Shown: in pieces, positions 1-7,804 of the stretch
Position numbering within the stretch: the stretch's first letter is position 1
Layout of the letters: each line of letters starts with the position of its first letter
NCBI GenBank assembly: GCA_963698645.1
Contig: CAVORP010000006.1
Coordinates: 222,365 to 286,364, forward strand
Source of the DNA: Ovoidimarina sp963698645
GTDB lineage: Bacteria; Pseudomonadota; Alphaproteobacteria; Rhodobacterales; Rhodobacteraceae
Length of the DNA stretch: 64,000 nucleotides
Reading direction: 5' to 3'
The notes under the pieces: generated by a model
The model's database searches: none
What the model saw: the letters and a program-made list of their open reading frames with translations, nothing else
Told to the model about the DNA's origin: nothing
Program-made: the position numbers and the translations under genes

Positions 1-310
1 TGACGGTGAAGGTCACGCCCACGGGGGCCGCGGCCTTGGCCGCGAGGGCCGAGACATGGTGCCGCCGGACCAGCCAGACCAGCGAGGTGATGAGCATCAT
101 CACCCATGCGTTTATCGCCATCATCGCGGAGGGCACGTGCAGGTAGATGATCTTGACCGTGGAACCCTGCCGGAAATCGTCGGGTGTGAAGAAGAAGCCC
201 CAGGTCAGGCCGGTGACAAGGCAGAGGCCCGCAAGCCCGAAGGCCCAGGGCACGATCCGGTCAGCGAGCCCCATGAAGCGGCGTGGATTGGCGAATTCCC
301 AGAATGACAT
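1..310 (-). CDS. ccmC: Heme exporter protein CcmC (partial, cut by window edge)
   Basis: This is the first 103 codons of CcmC, the tryptophan-rich inner-membrane protein that presents heme to CcmE during cytochrome c maturation. The start ATG at 310 gives MSFWEFANPRRFMGLADRIV, the usual CcmC N-terminus. Two membrane segments follow, the first around AFGLAGLCLVTGLTWGFFF and the second around the conserved YLHVPSAMMAINAWVMM, where the periplasmic heme-handling loop begins. It lies 54 bases downstream of ccmB in the ccmA-ccmB-ccmC order of Rhodobacterales. The rest of the gene, including the WWD domain, is outside the window. Confidence 0.9.
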   Translation of the reverse strand, partial: MSFWEFANPRRFMGLADRIVPWAFGLAGLCLVTGLTWGFFFTPDDFRQGSTVKIIYLHVPSAMMAINAWVMMLITSLVWLVRRHHVSALAAKAAAPVGVTFTV

Positions 311-364
311 GGGCAGTATCTAATCCGTGGTTCGAGGTGTCTCAAGACACATGGGCGTTGGTGC

Positions 365-1021
365 CTAGCGCAGATTGACGCGGAGCGCTGCGGCGGCGGC
401 GAAGGGCAGAAGCGCCATCGCCCCTGCGGTGATGCCCGCCATGAGCGCGAGCGGTGTCGTGGGGTCGAGGTCGCTGGTGCCGCGGCGGGCGACCTCGGCC
501 CCGAAGATCAGGGTCGGAACATAGAGCGGCAGGACCAGAAGCGACAGAAGAAGGCCGCCGCGTTTGAGGCCCACGGTGAGCGCCGCGCCGAAGGCCCCGA
601 TCATCGACAGGGCGGGCGTGCCAAGAGCGAGGCCCACGGTCAGCCAGAGATATCCCTGTGGCGCGAGGTTGAGGAAGATGCCGAACAGTGGCGCGGCGAT
701 GGTCAGCGGCAGGCCGGTGGTGAGCCAGTGGGCCAGCGCCTTGACCGCGACCACGCCTTCGAGCGGGATCGGCGCGGTGGCCAGAAGATCGAGCGAGCCG
801 TCCTCGCGGTCGATGGCGAAGATCCGGTCGAGCGACAGGAGGCAGGCCAGAAGCGCGCCGACCCAGAGGATGCCCGGCGCGATGATCCGCAGGGTCGATG
901 TTTCGGGTCCGACGCCGAAGGGAACGAGGATCGTCACGATCAGGAAGAACGCCAGCGCAAGGCCGAAGCCGCCGCCCGACCGGAAGGCAAGGCGCAGGTC
1001 GCGGGCCAGAAGCGCGATCAC
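365..1021 (-). CDS. ccmB: Heme exporter protein CcmB
   Basis: CcmB is the membrane subunit of the CcmABCD transporter, which releases holo-CcmE for cytochrome c maturation. The 218-residue product has six hydrophobic segments and the family N-terminus (IALLARDLRLAFRSGGGFG), followed by the conserved FFLIVTILVPFGVGPE and the LSLDRIFAIDREDGSLDLL loop. The length is normal for the family. The start is a GTG at 1021. No upstream ATG is in frame, and the product aligns from this residue with the Rhodobacter proteins as I remember them. It starts 12 bases after the ccmA stop, so the two are surely co-transcribed. Confidence 0.95.
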   Translation of the reverse strand: MIALLARDLRLAFRSGGGFGLALAFFLIVTILVPFGVGPETSTLRIIAPGILWVGALLACLLSLDRIFAIDREDGSLDLLATAPIPLEGVVAVKALAHWLTTGLPLTIAAPLFGIFLNLAPQGYLWLTVGLALGTPALSMIGAFGAALTVGLKRGGLLLSLLVLPLYVPTLIFGAEVARRGTSDLDPTTPLALMAGITAGAMALLPFAAAAALRVNLR

Positions 1022-1033
1022 GAGAAAGCCTCG

Positions 1034-1635
1034 TCAAAAGCGCCGGAGGCCCTGCTCTTGCGCGGCGCGGAAGCCGCTGACATCAAGGATCTCGGCCTCG
1101 AAGCCAAGGTCGATATGGGTGGCGATGAGGGCCGAGCCGCCCGTGGCCAGATGCGCCTGAAGCGCGTCGGCGAAGCGGCGCGTGCTGAGCGCGTCGAGGG
1201 ACACGGTGGGTTCGTCCAGCATCCAGATGGGCCGGCCCGTCACCGCGAGCCGCGCAAGGCCGAGCCGGCGTTTCTGTCCCGCGGAGAGGTTCTGGGCCGG
1301 GCGGTCGCGCAGGGATTCGAGGTCGAAGGTGCGGATCGCCGCGGCGATGTCGCGCTGGCCATAGATCGCGGCCCAGAAGGCAAGGTTCTCGGCCACGGTC
1401 AGGGTCGCCTTGATCCCGTCGGCATGGCCCGCATAGGCGATGCTGTCGGGGTCGACGAGATCTCGCCCGCAAGCGCCGGCTGCAGCCCCGCCAGCGTGCG
1501 CAGAAGCGTGGTCTTGCCCGATCCGTTCGGCCCGCGCAGGATCAGCGCCCTGCCCGGCGACAGCGTGAAGCTGAGCCCCGAGAGCAGCGCCAGCCCGCCA
1601 CGGGCGCAGGAAAGATCGGTGACGGTCAGTGTCAT
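1034..1635 (-). CDS. ccmA: Heme ABC exporter ATPase CcmA (frame broken once)
   Basis: CcmA is the cytoplasmic ATPase that powers CcmABCD. The first frame carries Walker A (GPNGSGKTT, near residue 35) and LRTLAGLQPALAGEI. The reading frame then breaks near 1451-1460, and the next frame continues without loss: IAYAGHADGIKATLTVAEN, the signature LSAGQKRRLGLARL, Walker B (IWMLDEPTVSLD) and the switch His in ATHIDLG. The shift equals one missing base. All catalytic motifs are present across the two frames and the spacing matches the family, so I read this as one gene of about 200 codons with a consensus error rather than a pseudogene. Start ATG 1635, stop TGA 1034. Confidence 0.85.
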
Positions 1636-1676
1636 GGGATGGCCTTAGCCTTTTCGGACCGGGGCGGGAAGCCGGA

Positions 1677-2025
1677 TCAGACCGGGATCAGCGCGAGGCC
1701 GACGCGGCGTCCCTCGCTCAGAGAGCACGTTATAGGTGCGGCAGGCGGCGGGCGAGGCCATGCTTTCGACGCCGATCCCCGCCGTTTCGAGGGCGGAACG
1801 GAAGGCGGGCGGGAGATGGGCGATTTCCGCCCCCGTCCCCACGAAGAGCACGTCCAGATCCGCCGCCGCCGCGATCAGCGTCTCGACATCCTCGAACCCG
1901 CCCCAGGCGCCCACGCCCGACGGCAGGATGGCGATCCTCCCCTGATGGACGGTGCCGCCGATCCGGAAGAACCCCGGACCATAGCCATCGATCGGAAGGG
2001 CGTCGGTATATCTGATCTCGTTCAT
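1677..2025 (-). CDS. Mth938-like domain protein (DUF498/DUF598 family; frame broken near its end)
   Basis: This small globular protein has the Mth938 fold, whose biochemical role in bacteria is unclear. The human relative NDUFAF3 helps assemble respiratory complex I. Recognisable parts are the N-terminal DGYGPGFFRIGG, then DVLFVGTGAE and the C-terminal block GIGVESMASPAACRTYNVL. After NVL the frame shifts near 1718-1726. Removing one T restores LSEGRRVGLALIPV and a stop at 1677, the usual family ending. Start choice is ATG 2025; an ATG at 2031 adds two residues. It sits in the sec-ccm operon, where relatives of this gene are common in Rhodobacterales. Confidence 0.8.
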
Positions 2026-2040
2026 GCGCATGAGGTCAGT

Positions 2041-2781
2041 CTAGTCCCATAGCGGAAGGCCGGAAAGGGCCGAGATCGCGATAACCCCATAGGCGATGGT
2101 GCGATAGAGGCGTTCCTGCCCCGGGCGGAACAGGCGCGCGCCGGTTACGTTGCCGACGGCACCCGGGATGATCATCGCCAGCCCCAGAAGCACCGCCCCG
2201 CCTTCAAGCCGGCCGAACAGCGCCAGCATGGGCAGGAGCATGAGATCGTTCATCACCAGAAACAGGAGTGTGTTGGCCCGGACGACGGTCGCGGCCCTTG
2301 CGCTGGCCATGTAGAGCAGGATCACCGGCGGTCCGGGAAGGCCCGCCGAGCCCGACAGGAACCCCGACAGCGCGCCGGTTCCGAAGATCAGCGGGCGGGT
2401 CAGCGCGCCGCGGTAGCGAATCCCGCCGATCAGGCAGGCCAGAAGGACCAGCGCGATGGTCGAGACGCCGTAGCGGAACACCTCGGGCGCGACGAGGGTG
2501 AGGGCCAGGATGCCCAGCGGCATGGCGAGGATCAGGCCGATACCAAGGCGCGCGATATCCCTCGGGTCCCCGTCCCGCCATGCGCGGGGCACGTTGGGCA
2601 AAGGTGCCGCGACGTCCATGATGACCAGCGTGGTGATCGCGCCGAAGGGCGAGAGGATCTGGCCCGCGACGGGCAGGTAGATCATCGCCGTCCCGAACCC
2701 TGTGAAGCCGCGCACAAGACCCGCGACGAATGCCGCGCAAGAGAGCCAAATCAGATCCGGGCCGTCGAGCCCGAGGATCAT
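2041..2781 (-). CDS. TauE/SafE family membrane transporter
   Basis: A 246-residue integral membrane protein with about eight hydrophobic segments and the repeated family signature FVAGLVRGFTGFGTAM in the first half, matched by GALSGFLSGSAGLPGPPVIL in the second. The TauE/SafE (DUF81) family includes exporters or importers of sulfur-containing organic anions such as sulfoacetate, but the substrate cannot be read from the sequence. Its ATG overlaps the secF stop by four bases (ATGA), so it is translationally coupled to secF and splits the usual secF/Mth938 pair. This may be an insertion into the operon. Confidence 0.85.
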   Translation of the reverse strand: MILGLDGPDLIWLSCAAFVAGLVRGFTGFGTAMIYLPVAGQILSPFGAITTLVIMDVAAPLPNVPRAWRDGDPRDIARLGIGLILAMPLGILALTLVAPEVFRYGVSTIALVLLACLIGGIRYRGALTRPLIFGTGALSGFLSGSAGLPGPPVILLYMASARAATVVRANTLLFLVMNDLMLLPMLALFGRLEGGAVLLGLAMIIPGAVGNVTGARLFRPGQERLYRTIAYGVIAISALSGLPLWD

Positions 2782-3746
2782 ACGTCGATGTTTCCGAACT
2801 GCGTTCCGGCGCCCGCGTCGGGCTTTGACCAGTCCCGCTTGACGCCGAGGAACAGCACGACGTTCTTTGCCACATAGACCGAGGAATAGGTGCCGACGAT
2901 CACGCCCCAGGTGATCGCGAAGACGAAGCCGCGGATCACGTCACCGCCAAGGATCAAGAGGGCAATGAGCGCCAGAAGCGTGGTGCCCGAGGTCATGAGC
3001 GTGCGCGACAGTGTTTCGTTCACCGAGAGGTTCATCACCTCCTGAAGCGCCATCTTCTTGTATTTGCGGAGATTCTCGCGCAGGCGGTCGAAGATCACAA
3101 CGGTGTCGTTGATCGAATAGCCGATGATGGTGAGGATCGCGGCGATGGTGGCAAGGTCGAAGCGGATCTGGAGCAGCGAGAAGATCCCGATGGTCAGGAT
3201 CACGTCATGGACCAGCGCGGCGACCGCGCCCAGCGCGAACTGCCATTCGAAGCGCAGCCAGATGTAGACGAGGATCGCCCCAACGGCGAGGGTGACGGCG
3301 ATGATCGCGGTCATGATCAGTTCGCCCGACACTTTCGGCCCGACGGATTCGACCGAGGTGAAGGTGAGTACGGGGTCGATCGCCTGAAGCGCGGCCTGGG
3401 CGGCGGCGATGACATCGCCGGTCGCCGCTTCCTGTCCGTCCTGCGCCTGAATGCGGATCATCGCCACATGGCGATCCTCGCCGAAGGAGGGATCGAACAC
3501 TTGGGAAATCGCCACATCGCCCAGTTGCAGGGGCTGCAGCGCCGCGCGGTAGTCGCCCACATCGACGGCACTGGTGGATTGGGTACGGATCGTCGTGCCG
3601 CCAAGGAAATCGATCCCGAAATTCAGGCCGACGAAGATCCAGATCGCGATGGAGGCCAAGACCGCCACGACGGAGGCACCGAACGTGGCCCGCGCATAGC
3701 GAAAGAAGTTGAAGTTGGTTTCGGCGGGGACGAGGCGAAGGCGCAT
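2778..3746 (-). CDS. secF: Protein translocase subunit SecF
   Basis: SecF pairs with SecD to use the proton gradient for the late stage of Sec-dependent export. The 322-residue product has a first membrane helix after NFFRYARATFGASVVAVLAS, a periplasmic P4 domain with FGIDFLGGTTI, and five C-terminal helices containing the family marks DVILTIGIFSLLQIRFDLAT, SINDTVVIFDRLREN and the LSRTLMTS stretch. Length and topology are normal. It starts four bases after the secD stop. Co-transcription with yajC and secD is the universal arrangement. Confidence 0.97.
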   Translation of the reverse strand: MRLRLVPAETNFNFFRYARATFGASVVAVLASIAIWIFVGLNFGIDFLGGTTIRTQSTSAVDVGDYRAALQPLQLGDVAISQVFDPSFGEDRHVAMIRIQAQDGQEAATGDVIAAAQAALQAIDPVLTFTSVESVGPKVSGELIMTAIIAVTLAVGAILVYIWLRFEWQFALGAVAALVHDVILTIGIFSLLQIRFDLATIAAILTIIGYSINDTVVIFDRLRENLRKYKKMALQEVMNLSVNETLSRTLMTSGTTLLALIALLILGGDVIRGFVFAITWGVIVGTYSSVYVAKNVVLFLGVKRDWSKPDAGAGTQFGNIDV

Positions 3747-3750
3747 GGGT

Positions 3751-5412
3751 TCAGACCTCGATTGTTCTGGGGCGGCGGCGTTCGAACCACATCACCACCA
3801 GAAGCCGGGTGACGAAGATCGCCGTGAAGACCGAGGTCAGGATACCGATGCCCAGCGTCACGGCAAAGCCGCGCACAGGGCCCGAGCCCATGGCAAAGAG
3901 GATCGCCGCGGTCATGAAGGTGGTGATATTGGCGTCGATGATCGCCGAGAGCGCGCGTTCGTAGCCAAGCTCGATGGCGCGCGCGGGTCCCTTCGCGGTC
4001 TTGAGTTCCTCGCGGATACGTTCGAACACAAGCACGTTCGCATCGACCGCCATGCCGATCGTGAGAACGATCCCGGCGATGCCCGGCAGGGTGAGTGTCG
4101 CGCCGATGAGCGAGAGCACCCCGAAGATCAGGCCCACGTTGATCACGAGGGCGATATTCGCGAAAACCCCGAACAGGCCATAACTGAGCACCATGAAGAT
4201 CAGCACCGCGGCAAAAGCCACGAGGCAGGCGATCTTGCCCGCGTTGATGCTGTCCTGTCCCAGTTCCGGGCCGATGGTGCGTTCTTCGAGAAAGACGAGT
4301 TCCGCGGGCAGCGCGCCGGCGCGCAGAAGGACCGCAAGCCGGGTCGATTCCTCGATGCTGAAATTGCCGGTGATGATGCCCGAACCGCCCGGAATGTGAT
4401 CCTGGATCACCGGGGCCGAGATCACCTCGTCATCCAGCACGATTGCGAAGGGCGAGCCGATATTCTGGGCCGTGTAATCGCCGAACTTGCGCGCGCCCGA
4501 GGGATTGAAGCGGAAATTCACCGCCGGACGGCCGTTCTGGTCGAAGGTCGGCTGGGCGTCGGTGAGTTCTTCGCCGGTCACGACGGGCGAGCGTTCGAGC
4601 CGGTAGAACACGCCCTCGTCGTCGAGGGACGGCAGGACGATTTCACGCCCGTCATCGCCCACCTCGTCGGCCGAGGCCTGTCCGACAACGGGGTTGAAGG
4701 TAAGCTGCGCCGTGGTGCCGATCAGCGCCTTGAGTTCGGCGGCGGAGCCGATGCCCGGCACCTGGATCAGGACGCGGTCGGCGCCCTGACGCTGGATCGT
4801 CGGTTCGCGGGTGCCTACCTCGTCGACCCGACGGCGAATGATTTCAAGCGATTGCTGGATCGTGCGGTCGTCGGTGGCCTGACGCTCGGCCTCGGACAGC
4901 GTGATGATCAGTTCATCCCCCTGCCCCGCGACATTGATATCGGTGGATCCGACGCCGGTGAGCGAGATCACCGGCTGGGCGAGACCCCGGGCCACGTCGA
5001 TGGCTTCGGGCAGGCCTTCGGACCGGGAAATGCGGATGCGCAACTCGTCGGGCGGCGACGGCTGGCGGCGGATCGTGCCGACGGTATCGCGCGCATCACG
5101 GAGCGCGTCGCGCATTTCGGGCCAGAGCGCGTTCATCCGCGCCTCGTAGACATCGGCGACCTGAACTTCGGCCAGAAGATGCGCGCCGCCGCGCAGATCG
5201 AGACCCAGATTGACCAGAGAGGACGGCAGGAAATCGGGCCATGCCGCCGCCGCCTCGACGCGCTCGGGGGTCGATCCCAGCGCCTCGATCTCGGCCACGG
5301 CATCGTTGTGGCGTTCGACATTGGCGTAGAACAGGTTCGGTACAGCCAGAACAAGCCCCGTCACGCAGACAAGCCAGATCAGGATCCGCTTCCAGGCATC
5401 AAATTGCAGCAT
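3751..5412 (-). CDS. secD: Protein translocase subunit SecD
   Basis: SecD is the larger subunit of the SecDF export motor. Of its 553 residues, one membrane helix lies near residues 11-30. It is followed by the large periplasmic head (SSLVNLGLDLRGGAHLLAEV, RRRVDEVGTREPTIQRQGAD, NIGSPFAIVLDDEVISAPVI) and five C-terminal helices with GMAVDANVLVFERIREEL and ITTFMTAAILF, which carry the proton-relay Asp. The start ATG 5412 follows the yajC stop by 13 bases. The complete uninterrupted frame shows that not every gene in the window has consensus errors. Confidence 0.97.
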   Translation of the reverse strand: MLQFDAWKRILIWLVCVTGLVLAVPNLFYANVERHNDAVAEIEALGSTPERVEAAAAWPDFLPSSLVNLGLDLRGGAHLLAEVQVADVYEARMNALWPEMRDALRDARDTVGTIRRQPSPPDELRIRISRSEGLPEAIDVARGLAQPVISLTGVGSTDINVAGQGDELIITLSEAERQATDDRTIQQSLEIIRRRVDEVGTREPTIQRQGADRVLIQVPGIGSAAELKALIGTTAQLTFNPVVGQASADEVGDDGREIVLPSLDDEGVFYRLERSPVVTGEELTDAQPTFDQNGRPAVNFRFNPSGARKFGDYTAQNIGSPFAIVLDDEVISAPVIQDHIPGGSGIITGNFSIEESTRLAVLLRAGALPAELVFLEERTIGPELGQDSINAGKIACLVAFAAVLIFMVLSYGLFGVFANIALVINVGLIFGVLSLIGATLTLPGIAGIVLTIGMAVDANVLVFERIREELKTAKGPARAIELGYERALSAIIDANITTFMTAAILFAMGSGPVRGFAVTLGIGILTSVFTAIFVTRLLVVMWFERRRPRTIEV

Positions 5413-5425
5413 CGGGGGCCGCCCT

Positions 5426-5752
5426 TCAGGCTGCGGGTTCGGTCTTGGACAGAACCTGTGCGACAGTGGCCTTGACGACGCGAACCTTCACGCCCTCTGC
5501 GATTTCGACCTCGATCTCGTTCGAGGCATCTTCCTTGACGCGCACGACCTTGCCGATCAGCCCGCCCTGGGTCACGATCTGATCGCCGCGACGGAGCGCC
5601 GCGACCATGGCCTGATGTTCTTTCACCTTCTTCTGCTGCGGGCGGATCAGAAGGAAATACATGATGGCGAAAATCAGAATCAGCGGAACGAAGCTGGCGA
5701 ATGCGCCGCCGGCGCCCCCGGCCGCTTGCGCATAGGCAGGCGTTGCGAACAT
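5426..5752 (-). CDS. yajC: Preprotein translocase subunit YajC
   Basis: YajC is a small single-pass membrane protein that associates with SecDF and YidC. The 108-residue product has an alanine-rich N-terminus, one helix (FASFVPLILIFAIMYFLLIR) and the hallmark PQQKKVKEHQAMVAALRRGD followed by the small basic SH3-like domain. It is the first gene of the minus-strand operon yajC-secD-secF-tauE-Mth938-ccmA-ccmB-ccmC. It is divergent from serS across 177 bases (5753-5929), which must hold both promoters, although I could not identify convincing -35/-10 boxes there. Confidence 0.95.
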   Translation of the reverse strand: MFATPAYAQAAGGAGGAFASFVPLILIFAIMYFLLIRPQQKKVKEHQAMVAALRRGDQIVTQGGLIGKVVRVKEDASNEIEVEIAEGVKVRVVKATVAQVLSKTEPAA

Positions 5753-5929
5753 AGGTCTTTACCCCGTGTTGAGCGGAGCCATCGTGGCCCCTTTTTTCGA
5801 GTTGGCGCACCCTATCTGTGGCCCAAATGCTTGGCAAGGCGGCGCAACGGTGTTTTCGCAGTTCAAAATGATCCGCGTTTGCGCCATATGGGGCCGCAGA
5901 TTCCAACCTGCAACCGAAGGACCAGACAG

Positions 5930-7223
5930 ATGCACGACATTCGCGCGATCCGCGACAATCCTGCCGCTTTTGATGCCGCCATGGCGCTTCGCGGGCTGTC
6001 GGGTCTGTCGTCGGAGGTTCTGGCCATCGATGCCGCGCGGCGGGCGAAGATCACCGCTTCGGAGGCCGCGCAGGCGGAACGCAACGCCGCATCAAAGGAT
6101 GTGGGCGCGGCGAAGGCACGGGGCGACGAGGCCGAGTTCGAACGTCTTCGCGCGCTTGTGGCCGAGAAGAAGGACGAAATCGCGCGGCTGGACGAAGAGG
6201 CCAAGGCCGAGGATGCGCGGCTTGACCGATCTTCTGATGGGTCTGCCGAACCTGCCGATGGCGGATGTGCCGGAAGGCGCGGACGAAAACGACAATGTGG
6301 AACTGCACCGCTGGGGCACGCCGCGCGCGTTCGATTTCGCGCCGGTGGAGCATTTCGAGATCGCCGGCGTGAAGCCGGGGATGGATTTCGAGACGGCGGC
6401 GAAGCTTTCGGGCGCGCGTTTCGTGCTGATGTCGGGGGCGGTTGCGCGGCTGCACCGGGCGCTGGCGCAGTTCATGCTGGATGTGCACACGACCGAAAAC
6501 GGGCTGACCGAGACGATCCCGCCGGTTCTGGTGCGCGACGAGGCGATGACGGGCACCGGGCAATTGCCGAAATTCGCCGAGGACAGCTATCAGACCACCA
6601 ATGGGTGGTGGCTTATCCCCACCTCCGAGGTGCCGCTGACCAATATCGTGGCCGGGCATATCGTCGAGGAAAGCTATCTTCCGCGCCGCTACGTGGCCCA
6701 TACACTCTGTTTCCGCTCCGAGGCCGGGTCGGCGGGACGGGATACGTCGGGGATGCTGCGTCAGCACCAGTTCGAGAAGGTCGAGATGGTGTCGATCACC
6801 CATCCCGATGAGAGCCGGGCGGAGCTGGACCGGATGACCCGCTGTGCCGAGGGGATTCTCGAGCGGCTGGGCCTGCCCTACCGGACGGTGGTGCTGTGCA
6901 CCGGCGACATGGGGTTCGGCGCGCGGCGCACCCATGACATCGAGGTCTGGCTGCCCGGGCAGGATACCTATCGCGAGATTTCGTCCTGTTCGGTCTGCGG
7001 CGACTTTCAGGCGCGGCGGATGAACGCGCGGTTCCGGCCCGCGGGCGGCGGCAAGCCCGAATTCGTTCACACGCTGAACGGGTCGGGGCTTGCCGTGGGT
7101 CGTTGCCTGATCGCGGTGCTGGAAAACGGCCAGCAGGCGGACGGGTCGGTGGACCTGCCCGAGGCCCTGCATCCCTATCTGGGCGGCAAGACCCGGATCG
7201 CGGCGGACGGTACGCTGGTCTGA
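5930..7223 (+). CDS. serS: Seryl-tRNA synthetase (frame broken once)
   Basis: SerS charges tRNA-Ser and is essential. The N-terminal coiled-coil arm (MHDIRAIRDNPAAFDAAMA through AEKKDEIARLDEEAKAEDAR) is in one frame. Near 6219-6225 the frame shifts by one extra base and the catalytic domain runs on: LTDLLMGLPNLP, motif 2 (HTLCFRSEAGSAGRDTSGML, QHQFEKVEMVSI) and motif 3 (NGSGLAVGRCLIAVLEN). The total matches the usual 430 residues. No second serS is visible in the window. A broken essential gene with both halves fully conserved is best explained by a sequencing error. Start ATG 5930. Confidence 0.9.
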
Positions 7224-7243
7224 AAACACGCTGGTCTGAAAAC
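7212..7243 (+). repeat. Perfect 16-bp tandem duplication spanning the serS stop codon
   Basis: The 16-mer ACGCTGGTCTGAAAAC occurs twice in immediate succession (7212-7227 and 7228-7243). The first copy contains the last codons of serS and its TGA; the second lies between the stop and the terminator. Function is not evident. It looks like a recent slippage duplication and puts a second in-frame-looking stop context ahead of the terminator. Confidence 0.8.
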
Positions 7244-7245
7244 GG

Positions 7246-7275
7246 AAAGCCCCGGCTGAGGAGCCGGGGCTTTTT
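7246..7275 (+). terminator. Rho-independent terminator of serS
   Basis: A 12-bp perfect stem (AAAGCCCCGGCT / AGCCGGGGCTTT) with a four-base GAGG loop is followed by a T run. It begins 22 bases after the serS stop. Because the stem starts with AAA, it can also work on the opposite strand for the convergent EF-hand gene ending at 7300. Confidence 0.9.
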
Positions 7276-7299
7276 ATTGTGTTGAAGGATCGGGTCCGG

Positions 7300-7536
7300 T
7301 CAGGAGGCGATCAGCCCGGCATCACGCGCCGCCGCAAGTTCGTCGCCGTCGATCGCGTCATCGGCATTGGTGTCAATCTCGCCGAAGAGCGCCTCGGTCA
7401 GATCCGGGTAGGCCGCCATCATCTCTTCCATCGACCAGGTGCCATTGCCATCGGTATCTTCGACCATGGTCTGGGCGTTGGCCTGAACTGCGGCTACCGC
7501 CAAAAGTGCTGCAAAGATCGGAACAAAACGTTTCAT
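7300..7536 (-). CDS. Periplasmic EF-hand domain protein
   Basis: A 78-residue protein with a signal peptide (MKRFVPIFAALLAVAAVQANA, cleavage before QT) and two calcium-binding loops: DTDGNGTWSMEE near residues 26-37 and DTNADDAIDGDE near 55-66. Both have Asp at positions 1, 3 and 5 and Glu at 12 of the loop, so both should bind calcium. The start at 7536 is supported by a strong ribosome site (AGGGAGAA). Longer upstream readings lack a signal peptide. Small secreted EF-hand proteins are common in Rhodobacteraceae. The role is unknown, possibly calcium buffering or signalling in the periplasm. Confidence 0.85.
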   Translation of the reverse strand: MKRFVPIFAALLAVAAVQANAQTMVEDTDGNGTWSMEEMMAAYPDLTEALFGEIDTNADDAIDGDELAAARDAGLIAS

Positions 7537-7804
7537 TTTGGATTTCTCCCTTTTGCGTTGCGCGGCCTTTGTGGCCGCGTGGGAAGGCATGATGCCTTCG
7601 CTCTGAGACGTGGGGAGACGCAGGTGCCGTTCAAGCCCCGACGCATTCGTGATCACGCGGAATCGGGCTTTGGAAATCAATAGCATAGGGAAACGAGCGG
7701 AGTTCAGCCCAAGGACCCCGACGGCCCGGCGGAACGCCGCCTCTTTACGCGCCCCCCGCGCACGCTAGGATCATTTTCAGGTCCAGTCCGACAGGGAAAA
7801 TAAG

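Noticed and set aside
3709..5475. Long plus-strand open frame opposite secD
   Set aside because: It covers exactly the secD gene and has the biased Arg/Gly/Asp composition of an antisense shadow.
6219..6225. Programmed frameshift in serS, or in the RND, soxB or aap genes
   Set aside because: There are no slippery heptamers with downstream pseudoknots common to these sites, and the genes concerned are not known to use recoding. The GANTC and homopolymer contexts point to sequencing error.
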